DNA of 64,000 nt, taken from positions 5,952,001-6,016,000 of the forward strand of contig NZ_CP108677.1 in NCBI RefSeq assembly GCF_035994945.1, read 5' to 3'. Source of the DNA: Streptomyces sp. NBC_01216. Lineage in GTDB: Bacteria; Actinomycetota; Actinomycetes; Streptomycetales; Streptomycetaceae. Below the pieces are notes generated by a model. The model was not told where the DNA came from. It searched no databases and saw only the letters and a list, made by a program, of their open reading frames with translations. The position numbers and the translations under genes were made by a program. Numbering within the stretch: position 1 is the first letter of the stretch; each line of letters opens with the position of its first letter. Positions 53,652-64,000 of this stretch are shown here, piece by piece.

Positions 53652-53963
53652 TCACTCCGCGTCAGGCCCGTAGACCTCGGTCCCGTCCGAGACCCGGCGC
53701 ACGTGGATGCAGTCGCCGGGGCACTCCTTCGCGGAGTCCGCCACGTCCCGGAGCAGCGGCAGCGGCACCGGTGTGGTGGCCCCCGCGTCCTGGAGCAGTT
53801 CGTCGTCGGCGCTCTTGACGTACGCCAGCCCGTCGATGTCGAGCTCGAAGACCTCGGGCGCGTACTGCACGCAGATCCCGTCCCCGGTGCAGAGGTCCTG
53901 GTCGATCCAGACCTCCAGCGCCTCGCCGGCGCCCGCCGTCGGGGCCTCGTGCTGCACGGTCAT
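53652..53963 (-). CDS. Ferredoxin next to arc
   Basis: A 103-residue small electron carrier. Cluster cysteines are in L-C-T-G-D-G-I-C and the C-terminal E-C-P-G-D-C-I-H, the pattern of actinobacterial 3Fe-4S or 4Fe-4S single-cluster ferredoxins, here with a non-standard spacing at the second site. ATG 53963. It is divergent from arc, 241 bases apart; the same neighbour is found beside arc in other Streptomyces. Its redox partner is unknown. Confidence 0.87.
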   Translation of the reverse strand: MTVQHEAPTAGAGEALEVWIDQDLCTGDGICVQYAPEVFELDIDGLAYVKSADDELLQDAGATTPVPLPLLRDVADSAKECPGDCIHVRRVSDGTEVYGPDAE

Positions 53964-54204
53964 ATTCCCTGCCGTTTCTGCGTCGCGTTCCTAAGTCCGG
54001 TCAAGCCTGACGGGTGTTGACCACTCACGACGATACAACCGCCCGCTTTCCGATGTTGATGGGTGGGTATTCACCTGGCGTGAGGGGAAGCGCAAGGGTG
54101 AAGATCGGACACACCCGACAGTCTTTGTGATCTAGGGGTTTCAATCACCACCCACGCAGGTAGGGTCAGGAAGCGTCCAGCTCCCCTTGGAGGAGGTGAG
54201 GACC

Positions 54205-55971
54205 GTGGCAGCCCACGACGACGACATCAACCGCGGCATCCGGCCGGGGCGGGGGTCTGAAGACCCCGCCGGCCAGGTTGCCTATCTCGAGCAGGAAATC
54301 GCCGTCCTGCGCCGCAAGCTCGCCGACTCTCCGCGCCATACGAGGATTCTCGAAGAGCGGATCGTCGAGCTGCAGACAAACCTGGCCGGCGTGTCCGCGC
54401 AGAACGAGCGGCTCGCCCATACTCTCCGCGAGGCCCGCGACCAGATCGTGGCACTCAAGGAGGAGGTCGACCGGCTCGCACAGCCACCGGCCGGCTTCGG
54501 TGTCTTCCTGCAGTCCAACGAGGACGGCACCTGCGACATCTTCACCGGGGGCCGCAAGCTCCGGGTGAACGTCAGTCCCAGCGTCGAGCTCGAGGAGCTC
54601 CGGCGTGGCCAGGAGGTCATGCTCAACGAAGCGCTCAACGTGGTCGAGGCCATGGAGTTCGAGCGGGCCGGGGACATCGTCACCCTCAAGGAGATCCTCG
54701 AGGACGGCGAGCGCGCCCTGGTGATCGGGCACACCGACGAGGAGAGGGTGGTGAGGCTCGCGGACACCCTGCTGGACATCACCATCCGCCCCGGCGACGC
54801 CCTGCTGCTCGAACCCAGGTCCGGATACGTCTACGAGGTGATCCCCAAGAGCGAGGTCGAGGAGCTCGTCCTCGAAGAGGTCCCCGACGTCGACTACGAC
54901 AAGATCGGCGGTCTGGGCGGCCAGATCGAGATGATCCGCGACGCGGTCGAACTCCCGTACCTCTACCCGGACCTCTTCAAGGAGCACGAACTGCGTCCGC
55001 CGAAGGGCATCCTGCTCTACGGACCGCCCGGATGCGGCAAGACGCTCATCGCCAAGGCGGTGGCCAACTCCCTTGCCAAGAAGGTCGCCGAGGTGACCGG
55101 ACAGCCCGCGGGGAAGTCCTACTTCCTGAACATCAAGGGCCCGGAGCTCCTCAACAAGTACGTCGGCGAGACCGAGCGGCACATCCGCCTCGTCTTCCAG
55201 CGTGCCCGGGAGAAGGCGAGCGAGGGGACCCCCGTCATCGTCTTCTTCGACGAGATGGAGTCCCTCTTCCGCACCCGCGGGTCCGGGGTCAGCTCGGATG
55301 TGGAGAACACCATCGTCCCGCAGCTGCTCGCCGAGATCGACGGCGTGGAGGGGCTGGAGAACGTCATCGTCATCGGTGCCTCCAACCGCGAGGACATGAT
55401 CGACCCCGCGATCCTTCGGCCCGGCCGGCTGGACGTCAAGATCAAGATCGAGCGTCCGGACGCGGAGGCCGCCAAGGACATCTTCGCCAAGTACCTCACT
55501 CCCACCCTGCCGCTGCACTCGGACGACCTGTCCGAGCACCAGGGCTCGCGGGAGGCCGCCGCGCACGGAATGATCCAGTCCGTCGTGGAGCAGATGTACG
55601 CGGAATCCGAGGAGAACCGCTTCCTGGAGGTCACGTACGCCAACGGCGACAAGGAAGTCCTCTACTTCAAGGACTTCAACTCCGGAGCGATGATCCAGAA
55701 CATCGTCGACCGGGCGAAGAAGATGGCCATCAAGGCATTCCTCGACCACAACCAGAAGGGCATTCGCGTCTCCCACCTCCTCCAGGCGTGCGTGGACGAG
55801 TTCAAGGAGAACGAGGACCTGCCCAACACCACCAACCCCGACGACTGGGCCCGGATCTCCGGAAAGAAGGGCGAGCGGATCGTCTTCATCCGCACGCTCG
55901 TCACCGGAAAGCAAGGCGCGGACACGGGACGCTCCATCGACACGGTGGCGAACACCGGTCAGTACCTGTAG
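54205..55971 (+). CDS. arc: Proteasomal ATPase ARC/Mpa
   Basis: A 588-residue AAA ATPase that forms a hexameric ring, binds Pup through its N-terminal coiled coil (about 25-95) and threads tagged proteins into the 20S core. OB-type interdomains follow, then Walker A G-P-P-G-C-G-K-T near 273, Walker B F-F-D-E near 345, and the second region of homology. The C-terminus ends Q-Y-L, the tail that docks into the proteasome. GTG 54205 after GGAGGTGAGGACC gives the known family length. Confidence 0.97.
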   Translation: MAAHDDDINRGIRPGRGSEDPAGQVAYLEQEIAVLRRKLADSPRHTRILEERIVELQTNLAGVSAQNERLAHTLREARDQIVALKEEVDRLAQPPAGFGVFLQSNEDGTCDIFTGGRKLRVNVSPSVELEELRRGQEVMLNEALNVVEAMEFERAGDIVTLKEILEDGERALVIGHTDEERVVRLADTLLDITIRPGDALLLEPRSGYVYEVIPKSEVEELVLEEVPDVDYDKIGGLGGQIEMIRDAVELPYLYPDLFKEHELRPPKGILLYGPPGCGKTLIAKAVANSLAKKVAEVTGQPAGKSYFLNIKGPELLNKYVGETERHIRLVFQRAREKASEGTPVIVFFDEMESLFRTRGSGVSSDVENTIVPQLLAEIDGVEGLENVIVIGASNREDMIDPAILRPGRLDVKIKIERPDAEAAKDIFAKYLTPTLPLHSDDLSEHQGSREAAAHGMIQSVVEQMYAESEENRFLEVTYANGDKEVLYFKDFNSGAMIQNIVDRAKKMAIKAFLDHNQKGIRVSHLLQACVDEFKENEDLPNTTNPDDWARISGKKGERIVFIRTLVTGKQGADTGRSIDTVANTGQYL

Positions 55972-56195
55972 GTCGCAACCGGCTGCGGATGTCCGGACCA
56001 CGGGCATCCGCAGCCGGCTGTTTTTCCCCCGCAGCAAAGACGTAATCGATCTCCCCACCGGCGCGGAGTCGCTCTAGGCTCTTCGGTACCGCCGAGTCGC
56101 GCTCAGTGCGGGGACGGGCACCGCACCAGCATCGGCAGAGAGCGGTACTTGAGCGCCGCGCCCGAAGGGGAGCGCCGCCGGGCAAGGAGGGCCGC

Positions 56196-57707
56196 ATGAC
56201 CGTACGGCGAGTAATGGGCATCGAGACGGAGTACGGGATCTCCGTCCCGGGGCACCCGAACGCCAATGCCATGCTCACCTCGTCCCAGATCGTCAACGCC
56301 TACGCGGCGGCGATGCACCGGGCGCGACGCGCCCGCTGGGACTTCGAGGAGGAGAATCCGCTGCGGGACGCCCGCGGCTTCGACCTCGCCCGCGAGGCCG
56401 CGGACTCGAGCCAGCTCACCGACGAGGACATCGGCCTCGCCAACGTGATCCTCACCAACGGAGCCCGTCTCTACGTCGACCACGCCCACCCCGAGTACAG
56501 CGCTCCCGAGGTGACCAACCCCCGCGACGCCGTGCTCTGGGACAAGGCCGGCGAGCGGATCATGGCCGAGGCCGCCGAGCGCGCCGCCCAGCTGCCCGGG
56601 GCCCAGCCGATCCACCTGTACAAGAACAACACCGACAACAAGGGCGCCTCCTACGGCACGCACGAGAACTACCTCATGAAGCGGGAGACCCCGTTCTCCG
56701 ACATCGTGCGCCACCTGACCCCGTTCTTCGTGTCCCGGCAGGTCGTGACCGGCGCGGGCCGGGTCGGCATCGGGCAGGACGGCCGCGACCACGGCTTCCA
56801 GATCAGTCAGCGCGCCGACTACTTCGAGGTCGAGGTCGGCCTGGAGACCACCCTCAAACGGCCCATCATCAACACCCGCGACGAACCGCACGCGGACGCC
56901 GAGAAGTACCGGCGGCTCCACGTGATCATCGGCGACGCCAATCTGTCCGAGATCTCGACCTACCTCAAGCTCGGCACCACGGCCCTGGTCCTGTCGATGA
57001 TCGAGGACGGCTTCATCAACGTCGACCTCGCCGTGGACCAGCCGGTCCGTACCCTGCACCAGGTCTCCCACGACCCGGCCCTCCAGCACCTGATCACGCT
57101 CCGCAGCGGCCGGACGCTGACGGCCGTCCAGCTCCAGATGGAGTATTTCGAGCTGGCCAGGAAGTACGTGGAGGAGCGCTTCGGGGCGGACGCCGACGAG
57201 CAGACCAAGGACGTCCTGAGCCGCTGGGAGGACACCCTCAACCGGCTCGAGAACGATCCGATGAGCCTGGCCGGCGAGCTGGACTGGATCGCCAAGCGGG
57301 AGCTCATGGAGGGGTACCGGCGGCGGGACGGCCTGGACTGGGACGCGGCCCGGCTGCACCTGGTCGACCTCCAGTACGCCGACGTACGGCCCGAGAAGGG
57401 CCTGTACAACCGTCTGGTGGCCCGCGGCCGCATGAAGAGGCTCCTGGACGAGAACGAGGTCGTACGGGCCGAGACGAAGCCCCCGGAGGACACCAGGGCC
57501 TATTTCCGGGGCCGCTGCCTGGAGCAGTACGCGGACGACGTCGCCGCGGCCTCCTGGGACTCGGTCATCTTCGACCTGCCGGGGCGGGACTCCCTGCAAC
57601 GGGTACCGACCCTGGAGCCCCTGCGGGGGACCAGGAACCACGTCAAGGAACTGCTGGACCGGTGCAGGACGGCCGAGGAACTGGTCCAGGTCCTGTCCGG
57701 CGCCTGA
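56196..57707 (+). CDS. dop: Pup deamidase/depupylase
   Basis: A 503-residue glutamine synthetase-fold enzyme, paralog of PafA. It opens [15 protein letters not shown] and contains the Dop-specific loop after S-S-Q-I-V-N-A-Y (about 45-85) that distinguishes it from PafA, plus [12 protein letters not shown] and N-T-R-D-E-P-H-A-D. It removes Pup from substrates and deamidates Pup ending in Gln; the Pup here ends in Glu. ATG 56196 follows AAGGAGGGCCGC. Confidence 0.96.
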   Translation: MTVRRVMGIETEYGISVPGHPNANAMLTSSQIVNAYAAAMHRARRARWDFEEENPLRDARGFDLAREAADSSQLTDEDIGLANVILTNGARLYVDHAHPEYSAPEVTNPRDAVLWDKAGERIMAEAAERAAQLPGAQPIHLYKNNTDNKGASYGTHENYLMKRETPFSDIVRHLTPFFVSRQVVTGAGRVGIGQDGRDHGFQISQRADYFEVEVGLETTLKRPIINTRDEPHADAEKYRRLHVIIGDANLSEISTYLKLGTTALVLSMIEDGFINVDLAVDQPVRTLHQVSHDPALQHLITLRSGRTLTAVQLQMEYFELARKYVEERFGADADEQTKDVLSRWEDTLNRLENDPMSLAGELDWIAKRELMEGYRRRDGLDWDAARLHLVDLQYADVRPEKGLYNRLVARGRMKRLLDENEVVRAETKPPEDTRAYFRGRCLEQYADDVAAASWDSVIFDLPGRDSLQRVPTLEPLRGTRNHVKELLDRCRTAEELVQVLSGA

Positions 57708-57850
57708 AGCCTGAAATACCCGGGCACTGGGAATCATGGGACTAGTGCCCGGGCGTTGTACCAAACTGCGGGGCCGATGTCAGACCTGGCTTGTAGGGTC
57801 TGATCTTGAGAGACCCAACCGAGCGGGCCGATTCGAGCGGGGTGAGGGAT

Positions 57851-58063
57851 ATGGCGACCAAGGACACCGGCGGCGGACAGCAGAAGGCGACGCGTTCCAC
57901 GGAGGAGGTCGAGGAGACGACCGCGGAGGAGAGCTCCGACCTCAAGGAACGCCAGGAGAAGCTGAGCGACGACGTCGACTCCGTGCTGGACGAGATCGAC
58001 GACGTGCTCGAGGAGAACGCCGAGGACTTCGTACGCTCGTTCGTGCAGAAGGGTGGCGAGTAG
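57851..58063 (+). CDS. pup: Prokaryotic ubiquitin-like protein Pup
   Basis: A 70-residue disordered, Glu/Asp-rich protein. The C-terminus reads F-V-R-S-F-V-Q-K-G-G-E; the terminal Glu side chain is joined to substrate lysines by PafA. Because it already ends in Glu, no deamidation is needed. A helix-prone segment V-D-S-V-L-D-E-I-D-D-V-L binds the ARC coiled coil. ATG 57851 is chosen by family length. It lies between dop and prcB. Confidence 0.96.
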   Translation: MATKDTGGGQQKATRSTEEVEETTAEESSDLKERQEKLSDDVDSVLDEIDDVLEENAEDFVRSFVQKGGE

Positions 58064-58327
58064 CGCGCTCGCGCCCCTCGCCCACGGGGCTCCGGCCCGC
58101 GCGCCGCGCCGCGGCGCGCGGAGACGGGCCACGTCCGTCCGGCGGGGACGCCGCACCGCTGAGTGCCTCGCCGATCCGCGGAACCTCCCCCGCGGTACAT
58201 GTGGATCACGGCCACGAGACGGGTAGGGTCCGTGACGTACGGTGCATCAACTGCAATACGGCCACCGGCTCGTTGGGAGAGATCCCGACACGACGCGCCG
58301 GGCCGACTCATACCTGGAGGGACACGC

Positions 58328-59167
58328 GTGGAAGCCAACACTCGGAGCACCGGGCGTCTACCCGCTGCCTTCCTGACGCCGGGATCGTCCTCCTTCATGG
58401 ACTTCCTCTCCGACCACTCGCCGGACCTGCTCCCGGGTCACCGGAAGCTGCCCGAGGGGGTCGTCGAGGCACCGCACGGCACCACGATCGTCGCCGCCAC
58501 CTTCCCCGGTGGCGTGGTGCTCGCCGGCGACCGGCGGGCGACGATGGGCAACATGATCGCCCAGCGGGACATCGAGAAGGTCTTCCCGGCCGACGAGTAC
58601 TCCGCCGTGGGCATCGCCGGTACGGCCGGTCTCGCCGTGGAGATGGTCAAGCTGTTCCAGCTGGAGCTGGAGCACTTCGAGAAGGTGGAGGGGGCGACCC
58701 TCTCCCTGGAGGGCAAGGCCAACCGCCTCTCCACCATGATCCGCGGCAATCTCGGCATGGCGATGCAGGGCCTCGCGGTCGTGCCGCTCTTCGCCGGCTG
58801 GGACGAGGGCAAGGAGAAGGGCCGGATCTTCTCCTACGACGTCACCGGCGGCCGTTCCGAGGAACACGGCTTCGCCGCCACGGGCTCCGGATCGATCTTC
58901 GCCCGGGGGTCGATGAAGAAGCTCTTCCGCCCCGACCTGACGGAGCAGCAGGCCACCACGCTCGTCGTGCAGGCGCTGTACGACGCGGCCGACGACGACT
59001 CGGCGACCGGTGGACCGGACCTCTACCGGCACATCTACCCGATCGTCACCGTCATCACCGACGAGGGCTTCCGCAGACTCAGCGAGGAGGAGTCCTCGGC
59101 GCTCGCCCGCTCGGTCACCGATCGGCGCCTGGAGCAGCCCGACGGCCCGCGCGCCGCCCTGCTCTGA
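58328..59167 (+). CDS. prcB: 20S proteasome beta subunit
   Basis: A 279-residue precursor. A propeptide of 51 residues ends in E-A-P-H-G, before the catalytic Thr52 of G-T-T-I-V-A, which becomes Thr1 on autocleavage; Lys and Asp of the catalytic set follow in G-D-R-R-A-T. Two beta rings carry the proteolytic sites in the core. GTG 58328 follows a CTGGAGG site. 69 bases separate it from prcA. Confidence 0.97.
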   Translation: MEANTRSTGRLPAAFLTPGSSSFMDFLSDHSPDLLPGHRKLPEGVVEAPHGTTIVAATFPGGVVLAGDRRATMGNMIAQRDIEKVFPADEYSAVGIAGTAGLAVEMVKLFQLELEHFEKVEGATLSLEGKANRLSTMIRGNLGMAMQGLAVVPLFAGWDEGKEKGRIFSYDVTGGRSEEHGFAATGSGSIFARGSMKKLFRPDLTEQQATTLVVQALYDAADDDSATGGPDLYRHIYPIVTVITDEGFRRLSEEESSALARSVTDRRLEQPDGPRAALL

Positions 59168-59236
59168 CCATCCGCCGCCTCTCCCGGACCACGTCCGGGG
59201 GACCCCCAGCGCCCAGCAGAAAGGGACGGATACCCG

Positions 59237-59998
59237 GTGTCGACTCCGTTCTACGTCTCACCCCAGCAGGCCATGGCCGACCGGGCCGAGTACGCCCGCA
59301 AGGGCATCGCCCGGGGCCGCAGCCTCGTCGTCCTCCAGTACACCGACGGCATCGTCTTCGTCGGCGAGAACCCGTCCCGGGCTCTCCACAAGTTCAGTGA
59401 GATCTACGACCGGATCGGCTTCGCCGCGGCCGGCAAGTACAACGAGTACGAGAACCTCCGCATCGGCGGTGTCCGCTACGCCGACCTGCGCGGCTACACC
59501 TACGACCGGGACGACGTGACCGCCCGCGGTCTGGCCAACGTCTACGCCCAGACGCTCGGCACGATCTTCTCCAGCGCGGGCGAGAAGCCCTACGAGGTGG
59601 AGCTGGTCGTCGCCGAGGTAGGCACCGAGCCGGCGGGCGACCAGATCTACCGGCTCCCGCACGACGGGTCGATCGTCGACGAGCACGGCTCGGTCGCGGT
59701 CGGCGGCAACGCCGAACAGATCGGCAGCTTCCTCGACCAGCGGCACCGCGACGGCATGTCCCTGGCGGAGGCGCTGAAGCTGGCCGTGCAGGCGCTCTCG
59801 CGCGACACGAACGGCAGCGAGCGGGAGATTCCCGCCGAGCGCCTGGAGGTGGCGGTCCTGGACCGTACGCGTCCGCAGCAGCGCAAGTTCAAGCGGATCG
59901 TCGGACGTCAGCTGGTGCGTCTCCTGGAGGCGGACAACGCCGCGATCGCGAAGACGGACGACCCCTCGGACGAGATTCCGGAGGAGTCGGCGGAGTAG
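59237..59998 (+). CDS. prcA: 20S proteasome alpha subunit
   Basis: A 253-residue subunit of the outer heptameric rings that gate the core and dock ARC. It begins [21 protein letters not shown], the alpha-type N-terminal helix and gate. No catalytic Thr, as expected. GTG 59237, with AAAGGGA upstream. The last gene of the pup-prcBA set, followed by a hairpin. Confidence 0.97.
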   Translation: MSTPFYVSPQQAMADRAEYARKGIARGRSLVVLQYTDGIVFVGENPSRALHKFSEIYDRIGFAAAGKYNEYENLRIGGVRYADLRGYTYDRDDVTARGLANVYAQTLGTIFSSAGEKPYEVELVVAEVGTEPAGDQIYRLPHDGSIVDEHGSVAVGGNAEQIGSFLDQRHRDGMSLAEALKLAVQALSRDTNGSEREIPAERLEVAVLDRTRPQQRKFKRIVGRQLVRLLEADNAAIAKTDDPSDEIPEESAE

Positions 59999-60033
59999 GT
60001 CCTCCGGGGTCCTCCGTACGGCTCTTCTGCCGG

Positions 60034-60065
60034 CCCCCGGTACCCGCGAGCGGGCACCGGGGGCC
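60034..60065 (+). terminator. Terminator hairpin of the pup-prcBA transcript
   Basis: Arms GCCCCCGGT (60034-60042) and ACCGGGGGC (60057-60065) with an additional inner CCCG/CGGG pairing, 35 bases after prcA. The remaining gap to 60259 is extremely GC rich with no gene. Confidence 0.75.
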
Positions 60066-60259
60066 GCGCCGTGCCGGACGACGCCGGGTCCCGCGGCGGG
60101 TCGCTTCCGCGGCCCGAAGGGGCGCGCGGCGCCGCCGGACGCGCCCGGCGGAAAGCCCGCCGCAGGCCCGGCGCGCGTTCGCCGCCCGGCCCCGTGCCGA
60201 ACCCCTCGGTACGGCCCGGACGTGGCGCGGCAGCCGCCGCCGGCTTGCCCGGACGGCGG

Positions 60260-61279
60260 TCAGAGCCGTGGCGGCGGACCCGAGGAGGCGCGGGGAACCA
60301 GTGTGACGGGCAGGTCGCCCGCCTCCGGCCGCTCACCCGCCAGCACCGCGAGGAGCGCGGCCATGCCGCGTTCCCCGATGGACTCGGCGGGAAGCCGGAC
60401 CGTGGTCAGTTCGGGCTCCAGCGCCGTGGCGAGGGCCAGGTCGTCGAAGCCGGTGACCGAGACGTCCTCGGGCACGCGCAGGCCGAGCCGCCGCACCGCC
60501 TTGCAGGCGCCCGCCGCCAGGATGTCGTCGTCACAGATCAGCGCGGTGGGCCGGGGCCCCGGCCCGGTCAGCGCGCGCACCGTCGCGGCGCGCGCTCCGT
60601 CGACGTGCAGGGGGGCCCGCACGGTGCGGACGGTCCTGCCTCGAAGCGCCTCCGTCAGCGCCGCGGCGCGCACGTCGAAGGTCCAGGACGGCACGGCCGA
60701 GGCGAGATGGACGAAGTCGCGGTGGCCGAGGCCGAGCAGATGCCGGGTGACCTGGCGCATGCCGTCGGCCACGTCGAGGTTCACCTGCGCGGCGGTCCCG
60801 GTGTCAGCGGGGTCGCTGTCGAGCATGACGAGCGGCAGGTCCGTCCCCCGGAACGCCCCCAGGGCGTCGGAGGCCATCGAGGAGGCGATCACACCGTCCA
60901 GGGCGGCGCGGGCCGAGGCGAACGGGTCCCTGGCCGGCCCCACGCCGTCCGGGGAGGGGTAGAGGACCACGCCGAAGCCGTGCCGGGCGGCGACCGTGGC
61001 GGCCCCGGTGTAGACGCGGGCGAAGAACTCGTTGGTCAGGGCCGGAACCACCAGCAGAGCGGTCCTGGTGTGCCCGAGCCGGAGGTTGCGGGCGGCGAGG
61101 TTCGGCCGGTACCCGAGCCCCGCCGCGGCCTCCCGCACGGACTCCGCCGTCCGCTCCGAGACACGGCCGCGCCACTTGTCGCCCAGCACCAGGGAGACGG
61201 TGGCCTGCGAGACCCCGACGGCCCTGGCCACGTCCCGACTGGTCGGCCGCGGTCCGCCGAGCGGCTCCGGGGTGTGCAC
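60260..61279 (-). CDS. LacI-family transcriptional regulator
   Basis: A 339-residue repressor: N-terminal LacI helix-turn-helix (S-R-D-V-A-R-A-V-G-V-S-Q-A-T-V-S-L-V-L, about 14-32) and a periplasmic-binding-protein-like effector domain to the end. It is divergent from an MFS transporter gene, with overlapping palindromes between them, so local control of the transporter is likely. Position between prcA and pafA is shared with other Streptomyces as I recall. Confidence 0.92.
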   Translation of the reverse strand: MHTPEPLGGPRPTSRDVARAVGVSQATVSLVLGDKWRGRVSERTAESVREAAAGLGYRPNLAARNLRLGHTRTALLVVPALTNEFFARVYTGAATVAARHGFGVVLYPSPDGVGPARDPFASARAALDGVIASSMASDALGAFRGTDLPLVMLDSDPADTGTAAQVNLDVADGMRQVTRHLLGLGHRDFVHLASAVPSWTFDVRAAALTEALRGRTVRTVRAPLHVDGARAATVRALTGPGPRPTALICDDDILAAGACKAVRRLGLRVPEDVSVTGFDDLALATALEPELTTVRLPAESIGERGMAALLAVLAGERPEAGDLPVTLVPRASSGPPPRL

Positions 61280-61337
61280 ATGCGCCTCCGCGATGACGGT
61301 CCTGGCTCTTCCGTGGTCCGCGGGCTGGACCCCCGGA

Positions 61338-61376
61338 CTGCCGTCATGGTACGTATGACGGCAGACGTTATACGTA
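61338..61376. promoter_or_regulatory. Overlapping palindromes in the LacI/MFS divergent promoter
   Basis: CTGCCGTCAT (61338-61347) pairs with ATGACGGCAG (61355-61364), and TACGTAT (61350-61356) pairs with ATACGTA (61370-61376). The two overlap, in the 134-base region between divergent starts. They are good candidate operators for the LacI-type regulator. Confidence 0.65.
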
Positions 61377-61413
61377 AAACCTCGGGGTGGGTGCCGGGGG
61401 AGAGGAGACCGGC

Positions 61414-62736
61414 ATGGCCATCGAGGCCCAGGCGACGGGCGGCTATCGCGACATCCTCAGGGCGCCGCACGCCCTGCGGCTGCTCGTCGGAACGCTCGTC
61501 GGACGACTCCCCAACGGCACCGGCCCCCTCGCCCTCGTGCTCTTCACCCGGTCCGAGGGCGGCAGCTACAGCCTGGCCGGCGGCCTCACCGCCGCGTACG
61601 GCGTCGCCACGGCCGTCGGGCAGCCCCTGCTGGGCAGGGCCGTCGACCTCAAGGGCCAGCCGCGCGTCCAGCTTCCGGCAGCCCTCGTCTCCGCCCTCGG
61701 CATGACCGTCCTGGCCGTCTGCGGCATCGGCCACCTCGTCCTCGCCTATGCGGCGGTCCTCGTCGCCGGACTGTTCACCCCACCCCTCGAAGGAGGGCTG
61801 CGCGCCCTCTGGCCGAGCGTGCTGGGCCGCGAGGACCGGGTCCACCGGGCCTACGCGCTGGACGCCGTCGCCCAGGAGGTCATGTTCACCCTCGGCCCCC
61901 TGCTGCTCACCCTCCTCGTCGCCCTGAGGTCGCCTGCCGTCGCCCTCGTCGTCATCAACGTCCTCGGCGTCCTCGGCGCGCTCTCCGTCGTGCTCAGCGA
62001 GCCCTCGCGCGTCTGGCGCTCCGAGCCGCGCGAGGCCCACTGGCTCGGCGCCCTGCGCTCGCCCGGACTGCTCGCCCTGCTCGGCTCCTTCTTCTTCGTC
62101 GGCCTCGCGCTCGGCTCCATCACCGTCGCCGCCCTGGCGTACGCGGACGATCGGGGCGACGGACCGGCCTACGGCTGGCTGATGGCGGCGCTCGGCCTCG
62201 GCGCCCTCGTCGGCGGTGTCCTCTACGGCGCGCGCCAGTGGGCCGGGGCGCCAGAGCGGCGGCTGCGGGTGATCGTCGGACTGCTCGCGCTGGGATACCT
62301 GCCGCTGACGCTCACGCCGGGTGTGCCGGCGATGACCGGGCTCGCCGCGCTCTCCGGCGTGTTCCTCGCCCCCGCCCTCGCCTGCGGGTTCATCGTGGTG
62401 GACCGGCACGCGCCGAGCGGTACCGTGACCGAGGCGTTCTCGTGGCTGGTGACCACCTTCGGCGTCGGGGCCGCCCTCGGCTCCGCCGTCGCCGGGCCCG
62501 TCGTCGAACTCTCCGGCACCGCGGCGGGTTTCGGCGTCGCCGGAGCGGGCGGCACCGCGGCCCTCCTGGTCCTCCTGGCCACCGGCCGGGTCCTCGCGGC
62601 CCCCGGCCGCACGGCACGACACGCCGTCGCGGCCGGCGGCGGGAACCCCGGACAGGCCGAAAAGAACACGCACGCATCGGAAATTGATCGAAACGGGGCC
62701 GCCGAACCCGGTTTCAGCACACGCCGTCAGGCGTAA
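61414..62736 (+). CDS. MFS transporter
   Basis: A 440-residue membrane protein with hydrophobic segments spaced across about residues 20-405, consistent with 12 transmembrane helices. Motif A-like G-R-A-V-D-L-K-G is in the loop after helix 2. It fits the major facilitator superfamily; whether it exports a drug or takes up a sugar is not evident. ATG 61414 follows GAGAGGAGACC. Probably controlled by the divergent LacI protein. Confidence 0.9.
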   Translation: MAIEAQATGGYRDILRAPHALRLLVGTLVGRLPNGTGPLALVLFTRSEGGSYSLAGGLTAAYGVATAVGQPLLGRAVDLKGQPRVQLPAALVSALGMTVLAVCGIGHLVLAYAAVLVAGLFTPPLEGGLRALWPSVLGREDRVHRAYALDAVAQEVMFTLGPLLLTLLVALRSPAVALVVINVLGVLGALSVVLSEPSRVWRSEPREAHWLGALRSPGLLALLGSFFFVGLALGSITVAALAYADDRGDGPAYGWLMAALGLGALVGGVLYGARQWAGAPERRLRVIVGLLALGYLPLTLTPGVPAMTGLAALSGVFLAPALACGFIVVDRHAPSGTVTEAFSWLVTTFGVGAALGSAVAGPVVELSGTAAGFGVAGAGGTAALLVLLATGRVLAAPGRTARHAVAAGGGNPGQAEKNTHASEIDRNGAAEPGFSTRRQA

Positions 62737-62745
62737 TGTTCAGTC

Positions 62746-64000
62746 ATGGACCGCCGCATTTTCGGGCTGGAGAACGAGTACGGCGTCACGTGCACGTTCA
62801 GGGGACAGCGCCGACTGTCTCCTGACGAAGTGGCGCGCTACCTCTTCCGCCGTGTCGTGTCATGGGGCCGCAGCAGCAATGTCTTCCTGCGGAACGGCGC
62901 CCGCCTGTACCTCGACGTGGGTTCGCATCCGGAATACGCAACTCCCGAATGCGACAACGTGACCGAACTGGTCACGCACGACAAGGCCGGGGAGCGCATT
63001 CTCGAGGGCCTGCTCGTCGACGCCGAACGCCGCCTGCACGAGGAGGGAATCGCGGGCGACGTCTATCTCTTCAAGAACAACACCGATTCGGCGGGAAACT
63101 CCTACGGTTGCCACGAGAACTATCTCGTCGCCCGTCACGGAGAGTTCTCCCGGCTCGCGGACATCCTCATTCCCTTCCTCGTCACCCGACAGCTCATCTG
63201 CGGCGCCGGGAAGGTCCTCCAGACCCCACGAGGCGCCGTCTTCTGCGTCTCCCAGCGGGCCGAGCACATCTGGGAGGGCGTCAGCTCCGCGACCACCCGT
63301 TCCCGGCCCATCATCAACACCCGCGACGAACCGCACGCGGACGCCGAGCGGTACCGCCGGCTCCACGTCATCGTCGGCGACTCGAACATGTCCGAGACGA
63401 CCATGCTGCTCAAGGTCGGCGCGACCGACCTCGTCCTGCGCATGATCGAGGCGGGCACCGTGATGCGCGACCTGACGCTGGAGAACCCCATCCGGGCCAT
63501 CCGCGAGGTCAGCCACGACATCACCGGACAGCGCAAGGTCCGCCTCGCCAGCGGCCGCGAGGCATCCGCCCTGGAGGTCCAGCGCGAGTACTACGAGAAG
63601 GCCGCGGACTTCGTCGACCGCCGCGGCATCCGCACCGGCACCGTCGCCCAGGTCCTGGAGCTGTGGGGCCGCACGCTCGACGCCATCGAGGCGGAGGACC
63701 TCGACCGCATCGGCACCGAGATCGACTGGGTCATGAAGCACAAGCTCATCGAGCGGTACCGGGCGAAGAACAACATGACCATGTCGCACCCGCGGGTCGC
63801 GCAGATAGACCTCGCCTACCACGACATCCACCGCCGCCGAGGGCTCTACTACCTCCTGGAGCGGAAGGGCCAGGCCGCCCGGATCTGCAACGACATGAAG
63901 ATCTTCGAGGGCAAGTCCGTGCCCCCGCAGACCACCAGGGCCCGGCTGCGCGGCGACTTCATCCGTCGCGCCCAGGAACAGCGGCGGGACTTCACCGTCG
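62746..64000 (+). CDS. pafA: Pup--protein ligase PafA, 3'-truncated by the window edge
   Basis: 418 complete codons are visible and the gene continues beyond the window. It opens [15 protein letters not shown], with the active-site Glu-rich strand, [12 protein letters not shown] and N-T-R-D-E-P-H-A-D shared with Dop; it lacks the Dop loop. PafA uses ATP to phosphorylate the Pup C-terminal Glu and ligate it to substrate lysine. ATG 62746 starts the family homology, just after the MFS gene. Confidence 0.96.
   Translation, partial: MDRRIFGLENEYGVTCTFRGQRRLSPDEVARYLFRRVVSWGRSSNVFLRNGARLYLDVGSHPEYATPECDNVTELVTHDKAGERILEGLLVDAERRLHEEGIAGDVYLFKNNTDSAGNSYGCHENYLVARHGEFSRLADILIPFLVTRQLICGAGKVLQTPRGAVFCVSQRAEHIWEGVSSATTRSRPIINTRDEPHADAERYRRLHVIVGDSNMSETTMLLKVGATDLVLRMIEAGTVMRDLTLENPIRAIREVSHDITGQRKVRLASGREASALEVQREYYEKAADFVDRRGIRTGTVAQVLELWGRTLDAIEAEDLDRIGTEIDWVMKHKLIERYRAKNNMTMSHPRVAQIDLAYHDIHRRRGLYYLLERKGQAARICNDMKIFEGKSVPPQTTRARLRGDFIRRAQEQRRDFTV

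Overview
The window is a high-GC actinomycete chromosome segment, almost certainly Streptomyces. The evidence is strong third-position GC bias, many GTG starts, a chaplin pair (chpH and long chpC), a mycothiol gene (mshC), an F420-type oxidoreductase, the gylR-glpF-glpK-glpD glycerol operon, and a complete Pup-proteasome locus (arc, dop, pup, prcB, prcA, pafA). The order of these landmarks matches what I remember of the corresponding part of the Streptomyces coelicolor chromosome.

Left core, 1-31.6 kb: a 5'-truncated metallo-beta-lactamase-fold gene, an RluA-type pseudouridine synthase, tRNA-Leu(GAG), an M20 peptidase, chpH/chpC, small conserved genes, a RecD2-like protein whose ATPase motifs look destroyed, an aldo/keto reductase, an LLM oxidoreductase, a ferritin-like protein, CorA, a histidine phosphatase, the DUF3090 / kinase-like / mshC cluster, a PAC2 protein whose stop codon abuts a 162-bp MITE-like insertion, the glycerol regulon (minus strand), metH, a HAD phosphatase, and two tandem peptide-type solute-binding lipoproteins.

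Genomic island, about 31.6-48.7 kb: inserted directly after the second binding-protein gene. It starts with a mobilizable element: integrase, XRE regulator, excisionase, DUF3631 ATPase carrying an iteron-like DNA repeat, MobC-like protein, and a relaxase split by an in-frame amber codon. Cargo follows: a SUKH-like gene and a divergent unknown gene; a four-gene minus-strand operon (unknown, APH-fold kinase with altered catalytic residues, methyltransferase, HAD) facing a TPR regulator plus NUDIX gene; then a distinctly AT-richer two-gene unit encoding a zinc-hook SMC/RloC-like ATPase and a small HEPN-like partner in a 4-bp start/stop overlap. A complete IS5-type insertion sequence closes the island. 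A repeat resembling the 3' end of the binding-protein gene lies just beyond it, suggesting attL/attR. No TraB/FtsK translocase is seen, so the element looks mobilizable rather than self-transmissible. The ATPase-HEPN pair is the best candidate here for an undescribed, probably anti-phage, system.

Right core, 48.8-64 kb: an orphan NarL-type response regulator, a RecB-like nuclease, an M50 protease, TrmI tRNA methyltransferase, a secreted protein, a ferredoxin, and the proteasome locus. ARC unfolds pupylated substrates, Pup (ending in GGE) is the tag, PafA ligates it, Dop removes it, and PrcA/PrcB form the 20S core. A LacI regulator and an MFS transporter, divergent across a palindrome-rich operator region, sit between prcA and pafA. 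pafA runs off the right edge.
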